64,000 bases of DNA from Guadua angustifolia (taxonomy: Eukaryota; Streptophyta; Magnoliopsida; Poales; Poaceae), in the NCBI GenBank assembly GCA_036346375.1, contig CM070515.1:20792423-20856422 (forward strand). The letters are read 5' to 3'. The notes beneath the pieces are model-generated. The model worked only from the letters and a program-made list of their open reading frames with translations. It was not told the origin of the DNA and did no database searches. Within the stretch, counting starts at the first letter, position 1; every line of letters starts with the position of its first letter. Position numbers and translations under genes: made by a program. Positions 34,335 through 45,047 of the stretch are shown piece by piece.

Positions 34335-36400
34335 CACTACTACATAAAGTGTCATCTCTAACGCATCATCTCACACAGTTTTAATATTTGCGTGAAAATC
34401 TAGTTGCGAGAGCCTAAGGAAAATTACACTGGAACTATCATAAACGGTTAGTTCTAAGCACCGTCTATGATAATCAAGCCGATCGAGATCATTTTTATGG
34501 ACAACTCGAACATCTTAACATCTGTAATGAAACACAGACGAATCTTATTTCGTAGCCATCTATGATGAGTCAAACGTCCGTGATATTGCAGATGACATGA
34601 TCATCATCCATTGAATTTATAGTTCTGATCTCGAGTTGCACCGCCAAAATGCTGAATATCTAGTATAGACTTATGGATAACATGTTTTTACTAGCTGTAG
34701 ATGGTGGGGACTTTTATGGGTGTTCTTGGCCTCATGTGTTATTCATGCAAAGAACCATGAAAGCCCATTCAACCTCTCTGTGCATTATAATGGCCAGAAC
34801 TTCGTCTCCTTACTGGATTCATCTCTTGTGAAGGTTCTGGATGGTTGTTGTGAGAGGTTTGCATGTGGATATATGACATTCAAATATGTCTATCAAGTGC
34901 TATCTTTTGAAGAGTCCAAAAAACCTGCAATCTCTAGTGCTATTAAGCGGCAGCCATCTGCTGCTATATTTCAGAAGACGAGACGAGGTGTGTGAGCACT
35001 TTTATAAACTGCAAAATGTGTTGTACTCTGTTGTAAACTTAGTATAATTGTTCATTTTTACATGTGTTTTGTTAACTATCCCTTGTAGCTTCATATGTGT
35101 TATGTTAATTGTATAGTGTTAACTTTATTATGTTGTTGTACATGGTTTTCAACTATGAAATGTTGTTGTCTTATGTTATATATGTACAGAGGATACAACT
35201 AGCGTGGTTTCAGAGGTTAGCTGTAAAATAGCAAACTTATATAAAATTTCAAATCACAGATGGGTATTACCTTAATACTTATCTGTGATAATCACGATCA
35301 CATATGGTTATTACCTAAATAAACGTATGTGACATTCACTATCACAGATGGTTCATTTATTACAAATGTCTATAATTATCAAATATCACAGACGTTAACA
35401 TATTTTGATCGTCTGTAATAATAAGAACATGACTATGTCTGTTTAACTTCTCAGTCAATTCAGATACTCACACCTAGTATCTCTCCATCAAAATCTAGGG
35501 TTTCTCTCCACACTATTGCCCTCGGCACCACGCCATTGCGCCTCATCACCTGCACCATCACCCTTGTCACTATGTCATCACCATCCCCGTCGTCTCCCCA
35601 CCGCTTCATATCCCCACCGCTTATAGCCCTTGGCACCATGCCGTCATCGTTCCCATCTTCTTCACACTGTGTTGTCACCCTCCTCCACCTCTCAGGTATA
35701 GCCATCAGCCTAGAACTTCGTTGCTTTAGTTAAAAGTGAAGATATGGTAGGAGTATAATACTAGCAGTAGAAATTTAATGGTTGTGAGACTAAGGACTAG
35801 GAGTAGTCTAGTGTCCCAAGTATCTTGCATGTATTTAGTATTGACCAAGTATAAAAATTCTATATTTTTTCTTTTCTCTTCAAGGATTTTGCGAAGGTTC
35901 GAGGAAAGCCTGTAGCCTTCTTTCTGGCTGATGTAATTCGACTGTGAATTATGTAAAGTGTATGTAGATGTATTTGAATTGTGAATTTTAATTCATTTAT
36001 TCTGTTTGAATGTGTTTTATGTGTGTGTATATCAAATGTGAATTGTGTATGTATCTTATGTCTATTTGAATACATGTGTGTATTTATCTCAACTGTGAAT
36101 TATGTATCTTATATATGTTTCAATGTGTGTTGTGTATCTATACAGAGGTAGTGGTTAGCGTGATTCTTCAAGCTAGCCATAAAACTAAAATTATGTATAA
36201 AAAAATACATATCATATAGACGATTCATAGATACAAACCATATGTTATTTATCTTTATTGGAGGCGCTTCATAACTGAAACCGTATGTTATTTATCATTA
36301 TTGTGGATGGTTCGTAATTGGAACAATATGTTATTTTTCATTATTATGGATGGTTCGTAATTGAAACTGTCTATTATTTATCATTCGATCAGATAGTCTA
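34335..36400 (+). mobile_element. Decayed CACTA-like element
   Basis: CACTACTACATAAAG at 34335 is a CACTA-type terminus. It is followed by subterminal motifs of the 'cgtctatgataat', 'acgtccgtgatat' and 'cacagacg' kind at 34440-34620, and by related inverted motifs at 35250-35420. Further reiterated phrases ('ggatggttcgtaattg', 'accatatgttatttatc') occupy 36225-36385. No clear TAGTG terminus or target duplication closes it, so the right boundary is approximate. Two segments (about 35189-35250 and 36143-36205) are similar to each other, suggesting two overlapping or nested defective copies. ORF 34720-34995 (91 codons) inside has no recognised domain. Confidence 0.5.
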
Positions 36401-36556
36401 GACCTATGGGGACTACTTAAATTGCAGTCCCCACAAGGACTACACTGGATGTCCCTCCGAGGAGTTGGGGGTCTATCAAGTCTTGTGCTCATGAATAGGT
36501 TGAGAGAGTAAGCTAGAACATAGAAAAATCATGAGTTTTGTGTGCTCTTGAGTGAG

Positions 36557-37153
36557 TGTTGACACCAAATACTTGAAGTAGGGTTTATGATCACAACACA
36601 CTAGACGAACACCGAGTTCAAGCGTGCCAATCGATTTGACCCTGCAATCGATAAGGAAAAAGTCGTAAAATTCACTCTGAGCCGATATCATAGAATAATC
36701 GGCTAAACCTGGATCAGCTAAAAGCCGATCAAAACACAAACAGATCAGCCGACTAAGGTTAATCAGAGGATAAAGGCAGATTAGCTCTGAGAAGGCGATG
36801 CGCGACAAAACAGAATAAATCAGACCTGAGACAAAATCGAAGGCGACCAATAATCAGCGATGCGCAACTTTATTGATTGGAATCGACTTACAAATGAAAG
36901 TATTACAAGAATAAAAACTAAAGAAAAATAAAACTGGCAGATGTGATTTTTACTACGGATGCCCCCTTCGAACGACCTGGGTTCGCCTTATATACCCATC
37001 AGCCGATTCGAGTCCTATTCTATTACGACAACAGAGTCTGAGTCAGCTAAAGTTTCCTAAACAATCTCCTGTTTCCAAATATTCTCCGTGCATTATCCAA
37101 ACTCCCGTGAATCTACCGATTAGCTTCATACTTTCCAAAATCTGGTGCAAACA
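36557..37153 (-). repeat. 3' LTR (family B) of the Gypsy element
   Basis: Read on the minus strand, it starts TGTTTGCACCAGATTTTGG at 37153, right after a polypurine tract, and ends GGTGTCAACA at 36557 (597 bp). A minus-strand TATATAAGG (36987-36995) is the likely promoter. TG...CA ends and the adjoining polypurine tract support it. No partner LTR of this family is present in the window. Confidence 0.65.
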
Positions 37154-37157
37154 TATG

Positions 37158-37170
37158 CCCCCCATTTTTG
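37158..37170 (-). other. Polypurine tract of the Gypsy element
   Basis: The minus strand reads CAAAAATGGGGGG just before the family-B LTR, in the position expected for plus-strand priming. Confidence 0.65.
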
Positions 37171-37321
37171 GAAGACAACTTGTTGTCTTTCAAAAAAAAT
37201 TTATCGGCTTGAAGAATTTCTCTAGTAACTGCAGTATTAATTGCGCCGTAAAAATCTCAGTGTGTTTTAACTGCACATGTCGCTTCAAAATCCTTTCCCG
37301 CCGTTTTAACTTTTCACCGTG

Positions 37322-37331
37322 CTATAAATAT
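37322..37331 (+). promoter_or_regulatory. TATA box of the antisense PMD gene
   Basis: CTATAAATAT lies about 110 bp upstream of the ATG at 37434, in plus orientation, opposite to the host retrotransposon. It suggests that the extra gene has its own promoter. Confidence 0.6.
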
Positions 37332-37433
37332 GCAAGACCCCCACGGTCATTTTCACGCTCTCGAGCTCTCGAATCACCTGCGATCGGCTTACTTTGCTCT
37401 TGTGACCAGGCTTCCAACTCCCAAATCGGCTGA

Positions 37434-40362
37434 ATGGATTCCTCCCAGGTACTCATCCCGATCCTAGAAAGTAATGATCAATATTACCTAGGACCGGTAG
37501 GGAATCTAGATGCCGATACAGTAATTAACGAAGAAATCCCTAGGCTCCCCCTATCGGCAAAAGGTTACAATGTAAAAGAGTGGGGCAAAAGTTTTAGAGC
37601 TTGGCCGACAGCACTGAAAGGATGGAGAAGTTGGTATATTCGAGTATCGGCCCAAAAGAAATCAGAGTGGGAGAGAATGGGCATAGCCGAATGTCTTCCC
37701 CTATGCTTAGCCAATCCAGAAGCCAATGAGCCCTTGGTGGCCGCGGCGTGCTACTTTTGGTTAGATACCTTCAATGCTTTTCTTTTTCGCCCTGGTCCGA
37801 TTGGCCCGACTCTCCTGGATGTAGCTGAGCTATGCTGCCTGAGGCCTAATGGAGATCAGATATTGGCTTTCAGTGGTAAACCCAAATTTAAATTAATCCG
37901 ATCCAAGGGCGAGGGATGGACGAAGTACATTAAGAATAACAACAAGGTAAATGGGCTGGTATCGGACGAAGAACATACAGCTTTTCTGAACCTTTGGTTA
38001 GAGAGATTTCTCTTTTGTGGTGCATCCCTCGGGCCAACACAAGTCTATCAGCAGGTGGCGGAGCAACTAGTAGAAGGCCGTCGGCTTGCCCTTGGAAAAA
38101 TGCTTTTGGGCGCCGTCTATCAGATGATACATGTCATTAGAAGTCGGCTTTTCTCTAGTTTTGCCGAGTTTATTGTCGGCAATGTTGGAGGCCCATTATG
38201 GTTCATCCAGTTATGGCTGTATAGTATCTTCAGTCGATCACTTATTTCCGAGCCATTGGAAGATTCAGCCTTCCCCCGCGAAGACTATCCTGAGAATACC
38301 ATTCTGCAGTATAGAGCTAGCCAATCACACAGAGAGAGGCTTATAATGTGCTCGAGTGGTGATACTAAAATTACCCCTGCTGGTTTGAAGAAATACTTAT
38401 CCTTTTTCTTAAATTTGGACAATGTTATCTTTGGCCAACAAGACTTCTTTTCCTACAGCAATGTGGCCGATTTTCAATGGCCTTCTTTTCTTCGCCTAGA
38501 TGCTAACAGTTCGTCAATGCTAGAATCGACCTTAGAGTTGTATCGGATTTTCATCTCCCCTTGCATTCTTCACGTCGGCTTAAACTCTAGGAACAGAACT
38601 TTCCAACCCTCATACGAATTCTATCATCCCTCAGTTTATGCCCGCCAGCTGGGTTTTGGCTAAGTAGTCCCTTGCTTGCCACTTCTTGATCGGCTTCAGC
38701 CTAGAGCTAGGGTGAGGAATGCAACAGCAGCCGAAATAGTCCTAGAAATAGCTGACGAACTTCAAGTCATTGATCTGCCACATTTCTTCCTGAATTCTCG
38801 TCGAGCTGGTCAGTTTTCCATTTGGTGGTTATCTGTGGCAGAGGCCCTTTATCTGGATCGTACTTCGTCGGCCATTATAGATAAATTTTTACCTGACTTT
38901 CATGAGCCGACAGTAGTCTCCAACAGTAGCAGCAGCTCAAGTGAGGATAGTTCCTTAGGTTATACGAACTCGTCAGTAGCTGTAGAGGTATCGGCTTTTC
39001 TGAGAAAAATCCTTTTGATTTTGACCTTGGCTCCCAATCTTCAATGACTAACCATCTTACTCCTTTTGTAGGATACTGCAACTGGCAAGAAGGCTGCCAC
39101 GGGCCCATCGGATAGTGGGTCAAAAGGAAAGAGACCACACCAGTCGACAGGCCTGACTGGTTACACTTCAGGCAATCTCCGAGTGCAAAGTCCGTCTTTA
39201 TCGGACAATGAAAATGAACAACTGCCGAGTGAGTATTTTTAACTGGTGAATACCTTTTTACATTACCTATTGCTAACCTTGCTGTCCGATTCCAGAGAAA
39301 CCCAAGTCTACTAAAATTCCCGCCAAGAGGTATCCGAAGCGCAAGGAACAAAGCGCTGAGACTTCACATCATGCATCGGCCTTTATTGAGGTAAATTTTC
39401 TTTTTCCTTCTTGGTGCTATATTTTCTTTTGTTTTTGCAGTCCCAATTCTTATCTGCTTGTTTCTATGTAGCCGACATCGTCAGTCCAAGTGGCTAGCAT
39501 TTTGGCCGACCTCCAAGTGACTTCGGCTCAACCGACGATCTCTCCAACTCGATCTTCGGCTCCTCCGTCGGCCCAATCGACTCTTCCAACATCTGAGGCA
39601 ATGCCAGTGGATTTGTCTGATCTTTTTGGCTTTTACCTTGGACGAGCTGATTGACCCTGAGGTGGCCGCGACAGACAACTACCCAGAAGACATCCGTAAA
39701 ATCATCGACATATCCATTGGGGCGTCTGTTTCAGTTGTCAAATCCGCGCCCAACATGCAGGAAAGACTGAATCGGCTGTTCTCCGAGATAACTCAACTAG
39801 AGGCTGTCATTCTTGCCAATTCCCAGCCTATCTGCGATGCAATGGCCGCCGTTGAAGCCGACCTACCGCCCGAAGCCATGAGCACACTTCTAAATGTGTG
39901 CCAACTAGACGAGAGGAAGGCAGAGGTCGATGCTGCTAACGCCAGGATAGCTCGGCGACAAGCCCAAGAAGCCGATCAGCGTCTCTTAGATAAGATGGTT
40001 GCTGACGCTAAAGCTAAGAAGAAGAAATATGATGAAGCCACAGCGTCACTTATAGCTGCCAAAGCTTCTATTCAAAAGCTAGAATCGGCCAAGAAGCAGC
40101 TTGAGGAAGAGTTAGCCAAAGTGAACCAGTAGCTAGCCGACAATCTTGCGACCGCGAATGCAACAGCTTCGTCCTTAAAAGGCCAGAAAGATGACGTCAG
40201 TTAGGCCGTTGCGAAGGTCAAGGATCAATCGGCTAAGGTAATCCTAGTGCCTGGTAATGCCAAAGATGATGAAAACCTCGTATATGGCATTACGCAGACG
40301 TTGGCCAAGGCTGCTGCGGCATTGTCGGGTTTAGGCGCTAGAATTCCGGGGTCTGGGCTGTA
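37434..40362 (+). pseudogene. Plant mobile domain (PMD) gene, antisense in Gypsy element
   Basis: The first 409 codons (37434-38663) are uninterrupted. They contain the PMD core: KGYNVKEWGKSF, WYIRVSAQKKSEWERMGI, ACYFWLDTFNAFLFRPGPIGPT (in two parts) and TLLDVAELCCLRPNG. An acidic FPREDYPE stretch and a terminal YARQLGFG follow. A TAA at 38661 interrupts a frame that continues to a donor site at 38988. Three further exons fit in phase: 39072-39228, 39296-39390 and 39472 onward. The last encodes a Ser/Thr/Pro linker and a long Ala/Lys/Glu coiled coil (39626-40132), with a one-base frameshift near 39630 and stops at 40130 and 40203. PMD proteins occur both as host silencing factors (MAIN/MAIL family) and inside plant transposons. 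The role in the element is unknown. Confidence 0.78.
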
Positions 40363-40418
40363 ATTTGTCTGTTGTGCTTCTGATGTAACTTTGGGTGAAA
40401 CTTATTAGTAACTTTTGT

Positions 40419-43400
40419 TTAATCTTCTTCTAATCGGCTGTTTAACCGATTAATTTTAACATGTGCTCTATCGGCTGCTCTGAAGCCTTTATGAATTATG
40501 CTCCCACCCACACGCTGGGGTAGTATTTTTTTCAAATATTTGCCGTTGATTGCCTTTGGTAGTACAAACCCTTCGAGAGTCTCAAGTATATACGAATTCC
40601 CATCAACAAGCCGATTAATTTTGTAAGGTCCTTCCCATGTTAGTGACCACTTACCAAATCGGTTATCTTTGGATCCAATCGGTAATATGGTTTTCCAAAC
40701 CAAATCGGCTTCGCCAAACGACTTTGGCACAACTTTCTTGTTATAAGCTCTCACAACCCTCTCCTTATTCTTTTCCAGCCGATCTAATGTGATCAATCTT
40801 AACTCCTCCAAGTCGTCCAGATTACAAAGCATTAAGTCTTTATATTCATCAGCCGACAGATGATTTTGTCTAGCCACTCGCATTGAATCAATATTCACCT
40901 CTACGGGAAGAACGGCTTCTTGGCCATAGACCAACTGGTATGGCGATAGCTTAGTCGACCCGTGGAAAGCTAGCCGATACGCCCATAATGACTCTGATAA
41001 CGTGGTGTGCCAATTCCTCGGCTTCTCATCAATTTTCCTTTTGATTAATTTGATCAACGTTTTGTTGGATCACTCAGCTTGTCCATTGGCCTGGGCATAA
41101 TATGGTGATGAATTAAGCAACTTAATGCCTAAACTTCTTGCAAAGCTCCAAAACTCGTTAGACATGAACACAGCCCCTTGATCGGTTGTGATAGTCTGTG
41201 GGATACCAAACCGATGGATGATATGCTCATTGACAAAGTCAATAGCTTCTACACTCGTGACTTTCTTAAGGGGGGCAGCTTCAACCCATTTTGAGAAATA
41301 ATCTATGGCTGCTAGGATAAACTTATGGCCTTTGCTTAATGCCGGAATTATTTGGCCGATTACATCCATCCCCCATCCTCTGAACGGCCATGGCTTGATG
41401 ATCGGATGTAAAACTGATGCTGGCGCGAGTTGCACATTTCCAAACTTTTGATAGCTCTGACATCATTTATAATATTTAAAACAATCTTCTAACATTGTCA
41501 GCCAAAAAATATCTTGTTCTTCTCAGTATCCACTTCATTTTGTGAGCCAACTGATGCGAACCACAAATCCCTTCATGAACTTTGCCCATAGCCACTCTTG
41601 CTTCTTTATCCCCTAGGCATCTTAATAGTAAACCTTCCATCGTCCGATAATATAGTTCACCACTTAATACCACATACTTTAATGCTCGTCACCGAATTTT
41701 GCATTCAGTCGGCCTGGACGGGTTCATCAAATATGCCTTTATCTTTGTTCTCCAATCGGCAGTATCGGCGCACAACACCATTTTATCAACCGATTCTATT
41801 ACTTCGTGTCGTAATATTTATAACCCAATGCTGCTTGTGCCAGCATATTGGCTCTCTCATTCATATCTTTGGGCACATGTCTGATAGAAAACGAAGTAAA
41901 TGTGTTAATGGCATCAAGGCAATGTTCTAGGTACTTTGATAGTATTTCATCGTTACACCGAAATTCTCCTTTAACCTGTTGGCCAACCAACAATGAGTCG
42001 CCATAGGCTTCTACATTACTTATCCCGATACCATCCAACAGTTGAAGTCCCCTGAGTAATGCCTCGTATTCTGCTTGATCGTTAGAGCATCGGCTATTAA
42101 ACCGATATGCAAATTCAAAGTTGTGCCTTTTAGGTGAAACCAGCACTATACCTATTCCACTGCCTTCTTGACGAACCGATCCATCGAAATACAATTGCCA
42201 AGGAACCACATCGACCAACCCCGCCATAGTGTCGTGTCCCATGATAAAATCGGTTATTACCTGCCCTTCAACGGCTTTAGCCAATTTGTACTGTAGAACG
42301 AACTCAGTTAGGGCATAAGCCCACTTACCGAGTTGCCCTCGTAAAATTAGTGCAGACAATATATATTTAATGATATCGGTCCTACACACTATTATGCAAA
42401 GCCGATGCCAATATATAATGCCTCAACTTGGTACAAGCAAAGTACAATGACAAGCATAATTTTTCCACCAGGGGGTACCTGATCTCAACTTCCAAGAGTC
42501 GTTGGCTTAAATAAAATATTACTCACTCCTTGCCATCAACCTCTTGAGCCAAAACTGCCCCAATAGTTTCGTTCTCAGCAGATACGTACAATTTGAATGG
42601 GATCCCCTTCTTTGGTGCAGTCAAAACTGGTGGTGTCGCTAAATACTGCTTGATATCCTCAAAAGCTTTTTGTTGATCGACTCCCCATACGAAATCCTAA
42701 TGATCTTTCAACTTCAATAATGGGGTAAAAGATTGAATTCGACCGGACATATTTGAAATAAATCGTTGTAAATAATTAATTTTGCCGATCAGCTTTTGTA
42801 TTTCATTTTTACACGTTGGCGGTTTCGTATTCACTATGGCCTTGACTCTCGCCTGATTGACCTCGATTCCTCTCTGGTGTACCATAAATCCGAGGAACTG
42901 GCCAGCCGACACGCCAAACACGCACTTAATGGGATTCATCTTTAGCCCAAGTGCCCTTGTATTTTGAAACATCCTTTCCAAATCGGCCAAATGCTGCCAA
43001 TCATTCTTAGATTTTACCACTACATCATCAATGTATATTTCAACAATATGACCGATTAGATCATGCAAAATCAAATTCATCGCACGTTGATAAGTAGCAC
43101 CTGCGTTTTTTAAGCCGAATGTCATTACAGCCCATTCGTATAGCCCTAGAGCACCAGAGCACCTGAAGGCGGTTTTGGGGACATCGGCTTTTGCCATAAA
43201 TATCTGGTTCTATCCAGCATTCCCGTCAAGAAAGCTAGTAATCTTGTTACCTGACGCGGCATCGATAAGCATATCGGCTATAGGCATTGGGTATTTATCT
43301 TTTGGTGTAGCTTTATTCAAATATCTAAAGTCTACACATACCCGAAGCTTACTATTCTTCTTCATAATGGGAACAATGTTGGACACCCATTTAGTATATC

Positions 43401-43742
43401 GGCAAAGCCTTATAAACTTGGCCTTCAATAACCTCTCAATTTCTTCCTTAATAACATTGTAAGTTCTGGATTGAAACGTCGAGGATATTGCTTAAATGGT
43501 CGATTCTTGGTTTTATGGGTAGCCGCCGCGGTCCCCTGGCCGCACTCGGGGCGATTGGGGACGTCCGGACCGTCGCAGAGGCCGCCAGATTCCTCCTCGT
43601 CAACGAGGGTATCGTGCCGCGAGCGGAGGGAACGCTCTCGCGCTGCGGCTACCGGGGAAAGACTCCCGGTTTCGGTGTGGCCTTCCGGATCAGCCACACC
43701 GGCCACGCCTTCGCTGGCGTAGTACACGTCGTCGTCCTCCAC
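40419..43742 (-). pseudogene. Gypsy pol (RT, RNase H, integrase) fused to a foreign gag start
   Basis: On the minus strand, 43742-43520 encodes a gag N-terminus (MEDDDVYYASEG). It runs in frame into the RT entry (RPFKQYPRRFNPEL, about 43500). RT continues through 43428-42697 with VDFRYLNKATPKD and the catalytic EIYIDDVVVKS (about 43050). RNase H follows at 42389-41799 (LYFDGSVRQEGSGIG). Integrase has its zinc region near 41590-41460 and a core at 41435-40419 with Asp in GMDVIG, Asp in TTDQGAVF and Glu in NGQAE. Breaks include a frameshift near 43450, a stop near 43216, a further gap between 42697 and 42389, and a TGA directly after the catalytic Glu (41068-41070). Protease and most of gag are missing. 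The product cannot be active. Confidence 0.85.
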
Positions 43743-43819
43743 GTCGTCGAAGACGCAGAGGTCTTGATTGTCTTAAGAATTCGGCATCCTCAGGGATTCT
43801 CCGCGAAAGGACTCAATCG

Positions 43820-43840
43820 ATCCCCACGGACGGTGCCAAC
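43820..43840 (-). other. Primer-binding site next to LTR-A
   Basis: Directly after the LTR-A end the minus strand reads GTTGGCACCGTCCGTGGGG. This resembles the TGGCGCCGTCTGTGGG-type primer site common in grass Tat-lineage elements. Confidence 0.6.
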
Positions 43841-44607
43841 TGTCGACGATTCGAGAATTGGTCCCCCGCCAAGCTTACTTATTGAATGAGGGATCAACCT
43901 AGGGCCCCTTTTCCGCAGAGGGTATAGCGTCCGAGGGCCTGCCGAGCTATGGCCGAGGTGGTCGAGACAACACAGCGAACAGAGGGGGGTTTTTTGGCCT
44001 GGTTCGGGCCTCTCTCGGGGGAGATAACAACCCTATGTCCAGTAGTTGCAATATCTTCCAAAGATGGATTACAAGGTGCTTGCTTGGGGGCCCTAAGGAG
44101 GTTCTAAGGACAATCCTCCAGGCCACCAACCAGCAACAGCTATGTGTGAGGGGAAAATAAAAGGAGTCCAACCCCAAACTCTACGTGCAAGGGGATATTT
44201 ATAGATGATTACAACGTTACAACATTTATTACGGAGTGACATGCCACTGTTTCCGGACGTGGGTGAAACTGTTTCCTCGCTTTTTGCCATACCGCTACGT
44301 CGGCGCAGTGGGTTCAGATCGTGGCCGTACAGTCCTTCAAGCCACCGAGTGATTAATGTCACGTCGCCTTTGTGGACCGTGCCCGGCTTTTTGGCGACGC
44401 CCGAGGCCTTTCCTTCGGACCCGGTCGTCGGTCGCGTACCCCCGAGCAAGCATGCTCGGGGGCGAGCTTAACTGAGGTCGGGGTAGGTCCAAGGGCCGAC
44501 CTACCCGAGGATCTTCCCTGGGGGCACCATCCGAGGGCGTGCATGGTCGGTGGTCGGCTGACCACCGAGGTACGGTGGTCGCCGTGGGGAATGCCCAATC
44601 CCCGACA
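43841..44607 (-). repeat. 5' LTR (family A) of the Gypsy element
   Basis: On the minus strand it starts TGTCGGGGATTGGGCATTCC at 44607 and ends TCGACA at 43841 (767 bp). It is GC-rich and has a minus-strand TATA (CTATAAATATCC, 44192-44203). A short palindrome (CCCCGAGCA...TGCTCGGGGG, 44441-44463) lies in its U3. It shows no resemblance to LTR-B at 36557-37153. Confidence 0.75.
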
Positions 44608-44649
44608 CTTACCATTTCATCTTAATACGCTCCCTCTTAAGAGAATTAG

Positions 44650-44935
44650 CTTCTGTTTGGAGGGTTTAAAGCCAGGTTTAGCTTCTAAAAAGCCAGTAAA
44701 CCCTCCAAATAGTTCAGCTTTTAAACGGCTTTTAACATAAATCAAACGTCATATATAACTAACAAAAAGCAAAAGATAAAAGTTGAACTGGACCTATTTT
44801 TACAGCTTATTACTGTGAGACATTAACTATTTATTAAATGATCATTTATAAAAAAAACTATAATTATTTTAATTAAAAAAATAAAAATAACTTTATAGAA
44901 AAACTACCGCTCCTCCGAAACATACCCTCAGCAGG
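44650..44935. mobile_element. MITE-like remnant
   Basis: TCTGTTTGGAGGGTTTAAAG on the left and CCTCCGAAACATACCCT on the right are weakly complementary ('ggaggg.tt' against 'agggtatgtttcggagg'). Between them is non-coding AT-rich sequence. The ends are typical of grass MITEs near 'gtttgga', but the target duplication is not clear. Confidence 0.3.
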
Positions 44936-45047
44936 GTGATTTTTTTCGCATGGCAGATCTGCCATTTATTACTTGCCCGGCCCGGCCGCCACACGCTTCA
45001 TTGACGTACATAGTGGGTGTCTGCCAGCACATTTAAGTACAGATGGG

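Larger units (their letters stand above)
36557..44607 (-). mobile_element. Composite Ty3/Gypsy (Tat-like) element with antisense PMD gene
   Basis: On the minus strand the order is LTR-A (44607-43841), primer site, start of gag, then directly reverse transcriptase, RNase H and integrase (43500-40419). A plus-strand plant-mobile-domain gene (37434-40362), polypurine tract and LTR-B (37153-36557) follow. RT-RNase H-integrase order defines Ty3/Gypsy. An extra ORF between pol and the 3' LTR, often antisense, is known from the Tat/Retand lineage. The two LTRs are unrelated in sequence, most of gag and protease is missing, and the outer flanks (gtgag and cttac) do not match. The locus is therefore a recombinant of at least two elements. 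Confidence 0.75.

Noticed and set aside
36400..36556. Right terminus of the CACTA-like element
   Set aside because: No TAGTG or 3-bp duplication could be found, and 'gatagtc' near 36394 is too weak.
44205..44740. Overlapping ORFs on both strands in the GC-rich block
   Set aside because: They lie within LTR-A, or straddle its outer edge near 44607, and have no domain.
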